Shown one piece after another: positions 54,317-62,607 of a stretch of DNA of 64,000 bases. The translations under genes and the position numbers were made by a program. The stretch's first letter is position 1, and every line of letters starts with the position of its first letter. The stretch spans positions 2,418,001 through 2,482,000 of the forward strand of contig NZ_CP062941.1 in assembly GCF_015101885.1 (NCBI RefSeq), read 5' to 3'. The notes beneath the pieces are model-generated. The model saw only the letters and a list, made by a program, of their open reading frames with translations. It was not told the DNA's origin and did no database searches. This DNA is from Massilia litorea. GTDB taxonomy: Bacteria > Pseudomonadota > Gammaproteobacteria > Burkholderiales > Burkholderiaceae_D.

Positions 54317-55423
54317 ATGCGTTTCAAGTTCCCGCTGCTGGCCCTCTGCGCCGCCCTCGTTGCCGCTGCTCCAGCCGTTCACGCCGAGCGCCTGAAGGAC
54401 ATGGCCAGCATCGCCGGCGTGCGCCAGAACCAGTTGTCGGGCTACGGTCTCGTGGTCGGCCTCGACGGCACCGGCGACCAGACCAGCCAGACGCCGTTCA
54501 CGGTGCAGTCGATCATCGCCATGCTCCAGCAAAAAGGCGTGAACCTGCCGCCGACCGGCCAGCTGCAACTGAAAAACGTCGCCGCCGTGATGGTCACGAC
54601 CTCGCTGCCGGCATTTGCCCAGCCGGGCCAGACGATCGACATCACGGTGTCCTCGATCGGTAACGCCAAAAGCCTGCGCGGCGGTACCTTGCTGATGACG
54701 CCGCTGCACGGCGCCGACGGCCAGGTGTATGCGATGGCCCAGGGTAACGTGCTGGTCGGCGGCGCCGGCGCCTCCGCCGGCGGCGCCCAGACCCAGGTCA
54801 ATCACCTGTCGGTCGGCAAGATCTCGAGCGGCGCCACCGTCGAGAAAGCGGTCGCCTCGAACCTCGGCGAAAACAACCAGATCCGCCTGGAACTGAACCA
54901 GACCGATTTCGCCACCGCGAGCCGCGTAGTCAGTGCTTTGAACGACCAGTTCGGCGTCGGCACCGCGACCGCCCTGGACGGACGCGTGATCCGCGTGCGC
55001 ACCCCGGCCTCCTCGGATGCGCGCGTGAGCTTCATCGGCCTGATGGAAAATATCGACGTCAAGCCCGCCGCGGCCAGCGCGAAAGTCATCCTGAACGCCC
55101 GCACCGGTTCCGTCGTGATGAACCAGGCCGTCACGCTCGACACCTGCGCCATCTCGCACGGCAACCTGTCGGTGACGATCGGTGCCGATACGAACGTCAG
55201 CCAGCCGGCGCCGGGTTCGCGCGGCCAGACGGTGGTCACCCAAACGCCCAGCGTCGAAATCAAGAAGGATCCGGGCAAGGTGGTGCTGGTCAAGGGCGGC
55301 GCCTCGCTGGCCGAAGTGGTGAAGGCGATGAATTCGATCGGCGCCACCCCGCAAGACCTGCTGGCGATCCTGCAGGCCCTGAAGGCTGCCGGTTCGCTGC
55401 GCGCCGAACTCGAAATCATCTAA
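54317..55423 (+). CDS. flgI: Flagellar P-ring protein FlgI
   Basis: A 368-residue periplasmic P-ring subunit: signal peptide MRFKFPLLALCAALVAAAPAVHA (1-23), then ERLKDMASIAGVRQNQLSGYGLVVGLDGTGD (here LSGYGLVVGLDGTGDQT) and the C-terminal KGGASLAEVVKAMNSIGATPQDLLAIL. It assembles in the peptidoglycan around the rod with help from FlgA, encoded nearby on the other strand. AAGGA lies before the ATG. Length is normal. Confidence 0.96.
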   Translation: MRFKFPLLALCAALVAAAPAVHAERLKDMASIAGVRQNQLSGYGLVVGLDGTGDQTSQTPFTVQSIIAMLQQKGVNLPPTGQLQLKNVAAVMVTTSLPAFAQPGQTIDITVSSIGNAKSLRGGTLLMTPLHGADGQVYAMAQGNVLVGGAGASAGGAQTQVNHLSVGKISSGATVEKAVASNLGENNQIRLELNQTDFATASRVVSALNDQFGVGTATALDGRVIRVRTPASSDARVSFIGLMENIDVKPAAASAKVILNARTGSVVMNQAVTLDTCAISHGNLSVTIGADTNVSQPAPGSRGQTVVTQTPSVEIKKDPGKVVLVKGGASLAEVVKAMNSIGATPQDLLAILQALKAAGSLRAELEII

Positions 55424-55433
55424 GGACGCGGCG

Positions 55434-56360
55434 ATGCTCCCATCCCAAAACAAGGTCACCAGCGCCTTCGCACTCGACACCCAGGGCCTCGGCGACCTGA
55501 AGCGCTCGGCCAAGGCCGGCGCGCAGGAAGCCACCCGCGGTGCGGCCCAGCAGTTCGAGGCGCTGTTCATCAACCAGATGATGAAGACCATGCGCGACGC
55601 CACGCCGCAGGACGGCCTGACCGATAACCAGCAAACGAAGATGTTCACCGGGATGCTCGACCAGCAGCTGAGCCAGAATATGGCCAAGCGCGGCATGGGC
55701 CTGGCCGACGTGCTGGTGCGCCAGCTCTCGGCCCAGAACGACGCCAAGGCGCTGGCCATCGGCGGCGTCGACGGCGCGGCCGGAACCAACGGCGCCGCCA
55801 GCGCGATCGACATCCCGATGCTGCCGAACAAAGCCGCTGCCCTGAAAGGCCTGGAAGCTGCTGTCCAGACGAATGGCATCAGTGCCAGCGGCCGCACCCA
55901 GGCGCCGCACGTACGCGCCTTCCAGGAAAAGCTCGGTTCGCACGCGGCCGAAGCGGAAGCCGCGACCGGCATTCCCGCCAAATTCATGCTCGGCCAGGCC
56001 GCACTGGAAACCGGCTGGGGCAAGCGCATGATCCGCAACAGCGACGGGAGCAACGCCAACAACTTGTTCGGCATCAAGGCCGGCCCGAACTGGAAGGGCA
56101 AGATCGCGACCGCCGTGACGACCGAATACGTAAACGGCCACGCGCGCCAGCGCGTCGAAAAATTCCGCGCCTACGACACGCCGGCCGATTCGTTCAAGGA
56201 TTACGCGCGCATGCTGGCGAGTAACCCGCGCTACGAGAAAGTGCTGAACCACGCCGGCGACGCCGCGGCTTTCGCCCACGGCCTGCAGCGCGCCGGTTAC
56301 GCGACCGACCCGCACTACGGGACCAAGCTGTCGAAGATTATCAAGAATTCACTGGCATGA
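55434..56360 (+). CDS. flgJ: Flagellar rod cap and peptidoglycan hydrolase FlgJ
   Basis: A 308-residue two-domain protein. The N-terminal rod-scaffold domain contains AAQQFEALFINQMMKTMRDATP (here QQFEALFINQMMKTMRDA, about residues 38-60) and DQQLSQNMAKRGMGLADVL. The C-terminal glucosaminidase domain (about 155-308) has the catalytic Glu in LGQAALETGWGKRMI and NLFGIKAGPNWKG. It opens the cell wall for rod growth. AAGGA lies seven bases before the ATG. Confidence 0.95.
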   Translation: MLPSQNKVTSAFALDTQGLGDLKRSAKAGAQEATRGAAQQFEALFINQMMKTMRDATPQDGLTDNQQTKMFTGMLDQQLSQNMAKRGMGLADVLVRQLSAQNDAKALAIGGVDGAAGTNGAASAIDIPMLPNKAAALKGLEAAVQTNGISASGRTQAPHVRAFQEKLGSHAAEAEAATGIPAKFMLGQAALETGWGKRMIRNSDGSNANNLFGIKAGPNWKGKIATAVTTEYVNGHARQRVEKFRAYDTPADSFKDYARMLASNPRYEKVLNHAGDAAAFAHGLQRAGYATDPHYGTKLSKIIKNSLA

Positions 56361-56388
56361 CGATCTGATAACGGAGGTGGCAAGCTAT

Positions 56389-56415
56389 TCAAGTTTTGCC
56401 GCAGCCTGCCGTAGA
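56389..56415 (+). promoter_or_regulatory. Sigma-28 (FliA)-like promoter of flgK-flgL
   Basis: TCAAGTTT (56389-56396), 11 bases, GCCGTAGA (56408-56415). Compared with TAAAGTTT-N11-GCCGATAA the -35 has one mismatch, the spacing is exact, and five or six -10 bases fit. It lies 25 bases before the flgK ATG. Confidence 0.6.
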
Positions 56416-56439
56416 AGAACATAACTCTCGAGAAAACAC

Positions 56440-58398
56440 ATGTCCGGAAACCTCCTCAGCATCGGTAAAAGTGGCTTGTTCGCGGCGCAAACGGCCCTGA
56501 GCACGACCGGCCACAACATCACCAATGCCAACGTGGAAGGCTACAGCCGCCAGGGCGTGGTGCAGGCCACCTCGACGGCGATGGAGACCGGCGTCGGTTT
56601 CACCGGCACCGGCACCAAGGTCGCCGAGATCAAGCGCTACAGCGACGATTTCCTGAATAACCAGGTGCGCACCGCCACCGCGTCGGGCTCCTCGCTGAAC
56701 GCCTATTACGCCCAGATCAGCCAGATCGACAACCTGCTGGCCGACACCGAGTCGGGCCTGTCGCCGGCGATCCAGAATTTCTTCTCGGCCGTGCAGGACG
56801 TGACCGGCAACGGCGCCTCGATCCCGTCGCGCCAGGCGCTGCTGTCCTCCTCGGAAACGCTGGCGGCGAGCTTCCAGCAGATCGACGCGCGCCTGGAAGA
56901 AATCGGCGACGGCGTCAACAGCCAGATCGAAACCAACGTCAACCTGATCAACACCTACGCCAAGCAGATCGCCGAAATCAATTCGAAGATCGGCTCCTAC
57001 GGCTCGATCGAGCAGCGCCAGCCGAACGACCTGCTCGACCAGCGCGACCAGCTCGTCATGGAGCTGAACAAGCACGTCAAGGCGACCGTCACGGCCGGCA
57101 CCAACAATGCGCTGAACGTCTCGATCGGCAACGGCCAGCCGCTGGTCGTCGGCCAGCAGGCGTTTCAGCTCGCGACCATCAAGACGCCGACCGACCTCAC
57201 GCGCGTAACGGTCGGCTATGTCACCGGCGACAAGGTGACCGCGCTGCCGGAAAACGCGGTCTCCGGCGGCGAACTGGGCGGCCTGCTCGAGTTCCGCAAC
57301 GGCACCCTCGACCGCGTGCAGAATTCCATCGGCCGCCTCGCCATCGGCATGGCCTTCACCGTCAATGCCCAGCACAAGCTCGGCATCGACGGCGGCGGCC
57401 AGCAGGGCAAGGATTTCTTCGTGCAGGCACCGGCCTATGTCGCCGCGGCCGTCGACAACGCCAGCACCAGCACGGCCAAGGTCGGGGCGGTCGTCAGCGA
57501 CCCGACCCAGCTGACCGACAGCGACTACAAGGTCGAGTCCGACGGCAGCAGCTTTTACGTGACCCGCCTGTCCGACAACAAGCGCACCAAGGTCGACCCG
57601 TATGACGCGAACGGCACCACCCGCACCATCGACGGCGTCGACTTCACGATTTCCGGCACTGCCGCCTCGGGCGACAACTACCTGGTGCGCCCGACCGCGT
57701 ACGGCGCCTCGGGCTTCCAGCTGGCCTTGACCGACGTCGGCCAGATCGCCGCCGGCACTCCGATCGCCACCAGCGCCCCGATCGCCAACAAGGGTACCGG
57801 CCTGATCAGCGCCGGCAGCGTCAGCGCCAGTTATTTCGCGGCGCCGCCAGCGCTGCCGGTCTCGCTGAGCTATGACAGCAGCGCGGGCGGCCAGCTGACC
57901 GGCTTCCCGGCAGGCGCCACGGTCACGATGACCCTGAACGGCACGACCACCACGCACACCGGCGGCAGCGCGCCTTTCAAGGCCGGCGCCAGCTACAGTT
58001 TTTCCGGCGTTAACATCACGATGTCGGGCGTGCCCTCGAACGGCGACAGCTTCAGCATCAACGCCAACGTCGCCGGCACCGCCGACACCCGCAACATCCA
58101 GGCGCTCGGCGCCCTGCAGACCAAAAACATCTTCAACGGCGGCAGCGCGACTTACCAGTCGGCCTTTGCCCAGACCGTGAGTGCGGTCGGCAACAAGACG
58201 CGCGAAGTGCAGGTGAACGCCAGCGCCGGCGAAGCCTTGCTGAAACAGGTGCAGGGCGCGGCGTCGGACGTCTCGGGCGTGAACCTGGACGAGGAAGCGA
58301 CCAATTTGCTGAAATACCAGCAGGCCTACCAGGCCGCCGGCAAGGTCATGCAGATCGCCAACACCATCTTCGACACGCTGTTGTCGATCGGACGCTAA
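56440..58398 (+). CDS. flgK: Flagellar hook-associated protein 1 FlgK
   Basis: A 652-residue hook-filament junction protein. The N-terminal D0/D1 region is GKSGLFAAQTALSTTGHNITNANVEGYSRQ (here ALSTTGHNITNANVEGYSRQ), and the C-terminus ends SGVNLDEEATNLLKYQQAYQAAGKVMQ. At 652 residues it is longer than the 547 of Escherichia coli, the extra sequence being in the central variable domain (about 300-560), which is common in Burkholderiales. FlgN, encoded at 47 kb, should be its export chaperone. Confidence 0.95.
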   Translation: MSGNLLSIGKSGLFAAQTALSTTGHNITNANVEGYSRQGVVQATSTAMETGVGFTGTGTKVAEIKRYSDDFLNNQVRTATASGSSLNAYYAQISQIDNLLADTESGLSPAIQNFFSAVQDVTGNGASIPSRQALLSSSETLAASFQQIDARLEEIGDGVNSQIETNVNLINTYAKQIAEINSKIGSYGSIEQRQPNDLLDQRDQLVMELNKHVKATVTAGTNNALNVSIGNGQPLVVGQQAFQLATIKTPTDLTRVTVGYVTGDKVTALPENAVSGGELGGLLEFRNGTLDRVQNSIGRLAIGMAFTVNAQHKLGIDGGGQQGKDFFVQAPAYVAAAVDNASTSTAKVGAVVSDPTQLTDSDYKVESDGSSFYVTRLSDNKRTKVDPYDANGTTRTIDGVDFTISGTAASGDNYLVRPTAYGASGFQLALTDVGQIAAGTPIATSAPIANKGTGLISAGSVSASYFAAPPALPVSLSYDSSAGGQLTGFPAGATVTMTLNGTTTTHTGGSAPFKAGASYSFSGVNITMSGVPSNGDSFSINANVAGTADTRNIQALGALQTKNIFNGGSATYQSAFAQTVSAVGNKTREVQVNASAGEALLKQVQGAASDVSGVNLDEEATNLLKYQQAYQAAGKVMQIANTIFDTLLSIGR

Positions 58399-58420
58399 CG
58401 CGGCCCCTGGAGAATAAGAA

Positions 58421-59644
58421 ATGCGTATCAGCACGAAAAGCATCTACGAAAACGCGACGACCCAGCTCAACACGCTGCAGTCCGGCATGGCGCGAACCCA
58501 GACCCAGCTGGCGACGAACAAGCGCATGCTGACCGCCGCCGACGATCCGATCGCCTCGGCGCGCGCGCTGGAAGTGACGCAATCGAAAACGCTCAACACC
58601 CAGTACGCGACCAACCGCGCGAATGCGAACAGCTCGCTGGCGCTGGTCGAGGGCGCGCTCAACGACGGCGGCGACCTGCTGATGGACGTGCAGACGCTGG
58701 TGGTGCAGGCCGGCAACGGCTCGCTCTCGAAGGAAGACCGCAACATGATCGCCACCGAGATCGAGGCGCGCATGCATGACCTGCTCGGCGTCGCGAACAC
58801 GGCCGACGGTACGGGCGGCTACCTGTTTTCGGGCTACCGCGGCACCACGATCCCGTTCATCCAGACCGACACCGGCGCGACTTACCAGGGTGACCAAGGC
58901 CAGCGCAAGCTGCAGGTCGGCTCCTCGCGTTCGATCGCGATCAGCGACTCGGGCAGCGCGATCTTCGAGAACAACCGCACCGGCAACGGCAGCTACCAGA
59001 CCGTGATGGTCGACGGCAACCAGGGCGGGGCGATCGCCGCCACCGGCGCGGTCTCCGACCCCACCAAGCTCACCGGCCACAACTACACGCTCGAATTCAA
59101 GGTCGCCGGCACCCCGGCCGTGACCACGTATTCCGTCACCGACACCAGCACCTCGCCGGCCAGCGCAGTCCTTTCCGACGAACCTTACGTGAGCGGCAAG
59201 CAGATCACCTTCGACGGCACCTCGTTCTCGATCCATGGCGAGCCGGCCAACGGCGACAAGTTCGAGGTCAAGCCAAGCGAAAAGGAATCGATCTTCACCA
59301 CCATGACCACATTGGTCAAGGCGCTGCGCGATTCCGGCGACGACACCACCTCCCGCGCCACGCTGTCGAACAAGCTCAACACCGCCAGCGAAGGCCTGAA
59401 ATCCTCGCTCGACAACATCCTGACGGTGCGCGCCTCGGTGGGTTCGCGCATGAAGGAACTCGACTACCTCGACAGCTCGGGTTCCGACCTCGGCATCCAG
59501 TACGACGGCACGCTGTCGAAGCTGCAGGACCTCGATATCGTGAAGGCGATTTCGCAGTATGCGACCCAGCAGACGACCCTGGAGGCGGCGCAGAAGTCGT
59601 TCAAGACGATGTCGGGTTTGTCGCTGTTCAATTACATCGGCTGA
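58421..59644 (+). CDS. flgL: Flagellar hook-associated protein 3 FlgL
   Basis: A 407-residue junction protein with flagellin-like ends: MRISTKSIYENATTQLNTLQSGMARTQTQLATNKRMLTAADDPIASARA, seen as LATNKRMLTAADDPIASA, and a C-terminal KLQDLDIVKAISQYATQQTTLEAAQKSF. The middle part carries an insert near residues 190-290. GGAG precedes the ATG by eight bases. It follows flgK after 22 bases and ends the flagellar run; a small hairpin follows. Confidence 0.95.
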   Translation: MRISTKSIYENATTQLNTLQSGMARTQTQLATNKRMLTAADDPIASARALEVTQSKTLNTQYATNRANANSSLALVEGALNDGGDLLMDVQTLVVQAGNGSLSKEDRNMIATEIEARMHDLLGVANTADGTGGYLFSGYRGTTIPFIQTDTGATYQGDQGQRKLQVGSSRSIAISDSGSAIFENNRTGNGSYQTVMVDGNQGGAIAATGAVSDPTKLTGHNYTLEFKVAGTPAVTTYSVTDTSTSPASAVLSDEPYVSGKQITFDGTSFSIHGEPANGDKFEVKPSEKESIFTTMTTLVKALRDSGDDTTSRATLSNKLNTASEGLKSSLDNILTVRASVGSRMKELDYLDSSGSDLGIQYDGTLSKLQDLDIVKAISQYATQQTTLEAAQKSFKTMSGLSLFNYIG

Positions 59645-59660
59645 TTGTCGCAGGTGGCGT

Positions 59661-59677
59661 TGAGGCCAATGGCCTCA
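59661..59677. terminator. Hairpin between convergent flgL and DUF504 genes
   Basis: TGAGGCC-AAT-GGCCTCA, a perfect 7-base-pair stem in the 49-base gap between convergent genes. It lacks a T-run, so intrinsic termination is uncertain. Confidence 0.35.
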
Positions 59678-59693
59678 TGCCAGCCAGTCAGGC

Positions 59694-59954
59694 TCAAACT
59701 GGTCCGGGCCGGCTCCACACCAGCACCCCGTTGCGCACTACTTCCCGCACCCGGTGATACGGCACCATGCGCGCCTCGCCGTCGCCGCCGATCAGGTCGA
59801 ATCCGAAATGCTGTCCGCGTTCCAGCCGGATGCGTTCGAACGAGACGCGCACCACGCGCTGACAGACCCGGTCGTAATAGCCGATGACGAAGTGGGCGTT
59901 GCCGAATTCGGTATCCCAGACGATGCGGTTGATGACTTCGTGGATGGGCGTCAT
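59694..59954 (-). CDS. DUF504 family protein
   Basis: An 86-residue small protein that fits the DUF504 (MJ0043-like) family: MTPIHEVINRIVWDTEFGNAHFVIGYYDR, seen as PIHEVINRIVWDTEFG, then FERIRLERGQHFGFD and ARMVPYHRVREVVRNGVLVWSR. This basic domain occurs alone or fused to RNA- or phosphoesterase-type proteins; a nucleic-acid role is suspected but unproven. The ATG at 59954 gives the normal family start; a longer frame (59990) would overlap the upstream GGDEF/EAL gene. It lies 16 bases downstream of that gene and is probably cotranscribed. Confidence 0.85.
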   Translation of the reverse strand: MTPIHEVINRIVWDTEFGNAHFVIGYYDRVCQRVVRVSFERIRLERGQHFGFDLIGGDGEARMVPYHRVREVVRNGVLVWSRPGPV

Positions 59955-59970
59955 TGCCGCTCGGGTCGCT

Positions 59971-62478
59971 TCAGCCAGGGCAGGCCGCAAGCGGCATGCT
60001 CAACGGCCGCTCCAGCAATTGCGCAATCTCGTCGGCGGCGGACGGACGACCAAAGACGTCGCCCTGCGCGGCATCGCAGCCCATGGCCTGCAAATCGGCC
60101 AGCCGTTCCTGCGTGTCGACCGCTTCGGCGATGACGCGCAGGTGCAGCCGGTGGGCCAGGTGGACGATCGATTCGGCCAGGGCCCAGGCAGCGTCGTCGC
60201 GCTGCGGCTGTCCGAGCCGCTCGACGCAGGCGCTGCCCAGCTTGAGCGCGTCCACCGGCAGCGCCGCCAGGTAGCGCAGGCGGGCGGCGCCGAGCCCGAA
60301 GTCGTCGATGCAGACGCGCACGCCGGCGCGGCGCACCCTGCCCAGGACGGCCTCGTGCAACAACTGCTCGCCGGCCAGCGCGGCTTCGCCGATCTGCAGT
60401 TCGAGGCAGGGAGGATCGATGCCGGTGTCCCTGACGATCGCCAGGATGCGCTCGGCCACGCCCGGATGCGCGAGCTGCCGGACCGACAGCTTCAGCGCGG
60501 TCCGCACAGGCGGCAGGCCGGCCGCGCGCCAGGCGGCGTTCTGCATGCAGGCGCTGCGCAAGGCCCATTCGCCGATCGGATCGGCCAGGCCGGTTTCCTC
60601 GGCGAGCGGCATGAACCGCGCCGCCTCGAGCGGGCCCAGCTGCGGGTGCGCCCAGCGGACCAGGGCTTCGACGCCCACGACTTCGCCGCTGCCGAGGTCG
60701 ACCTGCGGCTGGTAGGCGAGTTGCAGCTGCTGCGCGCCGAGTGCCTCGCGCAGGCCGTCCTTCAGGGTTTGCCGCTCGTCGGGCGCCGGGATGGCATCCA
60801 GCACATACATCTGGAACTTGTTGCCGCCCCAGTTGCGCGCACGGGTCATGGCGAGCCCGGCACGCTCGAGCAGCGCGTCCATGTCGCAGCCCGGCGCAGG
60901 GAACATGGCGATGCCGATGCTCAGGCTGACAGCACATTCGCGCTCGCCCACGAGCAGCGGGAAGGCGAAGCGGTTCAGGATCCTCTGCGCCGCCTGCTGC
61001 GCTTCCCCCGCATTGTTCAGGTCCTCCAGGATGATGATGAACTGGTCGCCGCTCCAGCGGACCAGCGTGTCCGCCGCGTGCAGGCAGGAGCGCACCTGCG
61101 CGGCAACCTGCACCAGCGCCGCATCGCCTCCTTCGACGCCGAAGCCGGCGTTGATCTCCCCGAGCTCGTTCAGGTTCAGCAGCATCAGGCCGACCGGGCG
61201 CCCGTTGCGCAAGGCACGCGCCATCGCATGGCCGAGGCGGTCGCGCAGGACGCGCCGGCTGAGCAGGCCCGTCAGGGCGTCGATCCGGGTGCTGTCGAAC
61301 AGCTCGGGTGCCGCGCTGTACTCGCTGGGCTCGGGACGCTGCCCATATCCAACCACGCGGTTACGTGCCCCGCATGTGGCCTGGTACAGGGCTTCGTCGG
61401 CGCGCGCCAGCGTCTGGCCGATCGATTCGCCCGGCCGCAGCTCGGCAACGCCGGCCGAGACCGTGACGGCGAGCTCCGGCGCGATGCCTGCGAAACCCGT
61501 GAAGCGCAGCCCCTGCACGCACTGGCGTACCTGTTCGGCCAGCACAAGCGCGGCTTCCTGCGTCGTCCCCGGCAGTATCAGCAGCAGTTGCGCGGCGCCG
61601 TAGCGGCCGAAGGAGTCGGTGTCGCGCAGGTGGCCGCGGGCGCAAGACGCGACCTCATGCAGTACCAGGTCGCCCGCGGCCTGGCCATGGGCCGCGTTGA
61701 TGCCCCTGAAATGGTCGATCTCGAGCAGGCACAGGCTGAAGGTCGACCCCTTGGCGGCCGCGATCTGCCGTTCTTCCTGGAGCAGCCGCATCGTGTGGCC
61801 GCGCTTGTGGCTGCCGGTAACGCCATCCCGGACCGCGACTGCGCGCACGAAATCGAGTGCATGCTGGAGCTTGACGAAACCCTCGACCCTGGTCACGTCG
61901 AACAACAGCGCGAAGAACACGATGACGATGTACAGGCCGAAGTCGCACAGGACGTACAACAGCTCCATGTCCTGGATCGGGTGTGTCGGCAGCGGGATGC
62001 CCAGCAGCGGCAAGGCATAGATGAAAACGATCGTGGCGCAGGTAAGGCCGAGCCAGAACATGCCGGTGGCGAAGCCGCCGAGGAAGACGGCGACCATCGG
62101 CGGAATGACCATCCAGCCGGCGGTCGGCGCCGACACGCCGCCCATCGCATAGGTCAGCCAGCTGAAATTGAAGAACACCGCGCACAGGAAGACTTCGCGC
62201 CCGACCACAATGCTTTTGGTGGCGCGCATCAGGAAAGGCGCGGCAAACATGCCCAGGCAACAGGTCAGGATGACCCTGGCTGCCGCGCTGTAGCCCAGCG
62301 CATCGTAGGTGTAGGCATACAGGGGACCCGAGAGGGCAGCCATGACGACGGCATTGATCACGTTCTGCGCGCGGGTCAGGGTCGCGGCGTCCTTGCGGAC
62401 CTCCGGGGGAATGAACCACTGAATTGCAGCGATGTAGCGGGTGATGTAGCGGGTGAAGAAGCGGGTGCCGAAGTTCAT
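59971..62478 (-). CDS. Membrane GGDEF-GGDEF-EAL protein with degenerate catalytic motifs
   Basis: An 835-residue protein. About six membrane helices (residues 40-195) form a sensor module. A first GGDEF-like domain (about 215-360) has GAAQL in place of GGDEF but keeps an RDTD I-site. A second (about 400-555) has SGDQF and no I-site Arg. A C-terminal EAL domain (about 570-825) keeps VEALVRW and DDFG but has SVNLS changed to ALKLS, ELEVTE to ELQIGE and KIDR to KLGS. It is probably a c-di-GMP-binding regulator without, or with weak, enzyme activity. It lies between the flagellar run and an intact GGDEF-EAL gene. Confidence 0.88.
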   Translation of the reverse strand: MNFGTRFFTRYITRYIAAIQWFIPPEVRKDAATLTRAQNVINAVVMAALSGPLYAYTYDALGYSAAARVILTCCLGMFAAPFLMRATKSIVVGREVFLCAVFFNFSWLTYAMGGVSAPTAGWMVIPPMVAVFLGGFATGMFWLGLTCATIVFIYALPLLGIPLPTHPIQDMELLYVLCDFGLYIVIVFFALLFDVTRVEGFVKLQHALDFVRAVAVRDGVTGSHKRGHTMRLLQEERQIAAAKGSTFSLCLLEIDHFRGINAAHGQAAGDLVLHEVASCARGHLRDTDSFGRYGAAQLLLILPGTTQEAALVLAEQVRQCVQGLRFTGFAGIAPELAVTVSAGVAELRPGESIGQTLARADEALYQATCGARNRVVGYGQRPEPSEYSAAPELFDSTRIDALTGLLSRRVLRDRLGHAMARALRNGRPVGLMLLNLNELGEINAGFGVEGGDAALVQVAAQVRSCLHAADTLVRWSGDQFIIILEDLNNAGEAQQAAQRILNRFAFPLLVGERECAVSLSIGIAMFPAPGCDMDALLERAGLAMTRARNWGGNKFQMYVLDAIPAPDERQTLKDGLREALGAQQLQLAYQPQVDLGSGEVVGVEALVRWAHPQLGPLEAARFMPLAEETGLADPIGEWALRSACMQNAAWRAAGLPPVRTALKLSVRQLAHPGVAERILAIVRDTGIDPPCLELQIGEAALAGEQLLHEAVLGRVRRAGVRVCIDDFGLGAARLRYLAALPVDALKLGSACVERLGQPQRDDAAWALAESIVHLAHRLHLRVIAEAVDTQERLADLQAMGCDAAQGDVFGRPSAADEIAQLLERPLSMPLAACPG

Positions 62479-62607
62479 GTGTTTTTTTAAATGCTGTGAT
62501 GTCTCCGTTTTCTACCGACGCAAAAGTGAAAATATTGTCAGACGGAAGCGATCCGGGATCGTAGCATGGCGCCCAAGCCTTGTGCATACAGAAGTTGAAA
62601 GGCCGCA

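Noticed and set aside
59884..62490. An 868-codon plus-strand open frame
   Set aside because: Antisense shadow of the membrane GGDEF-GGDEF-EAL gene; no ribosome site and no family resemblance.
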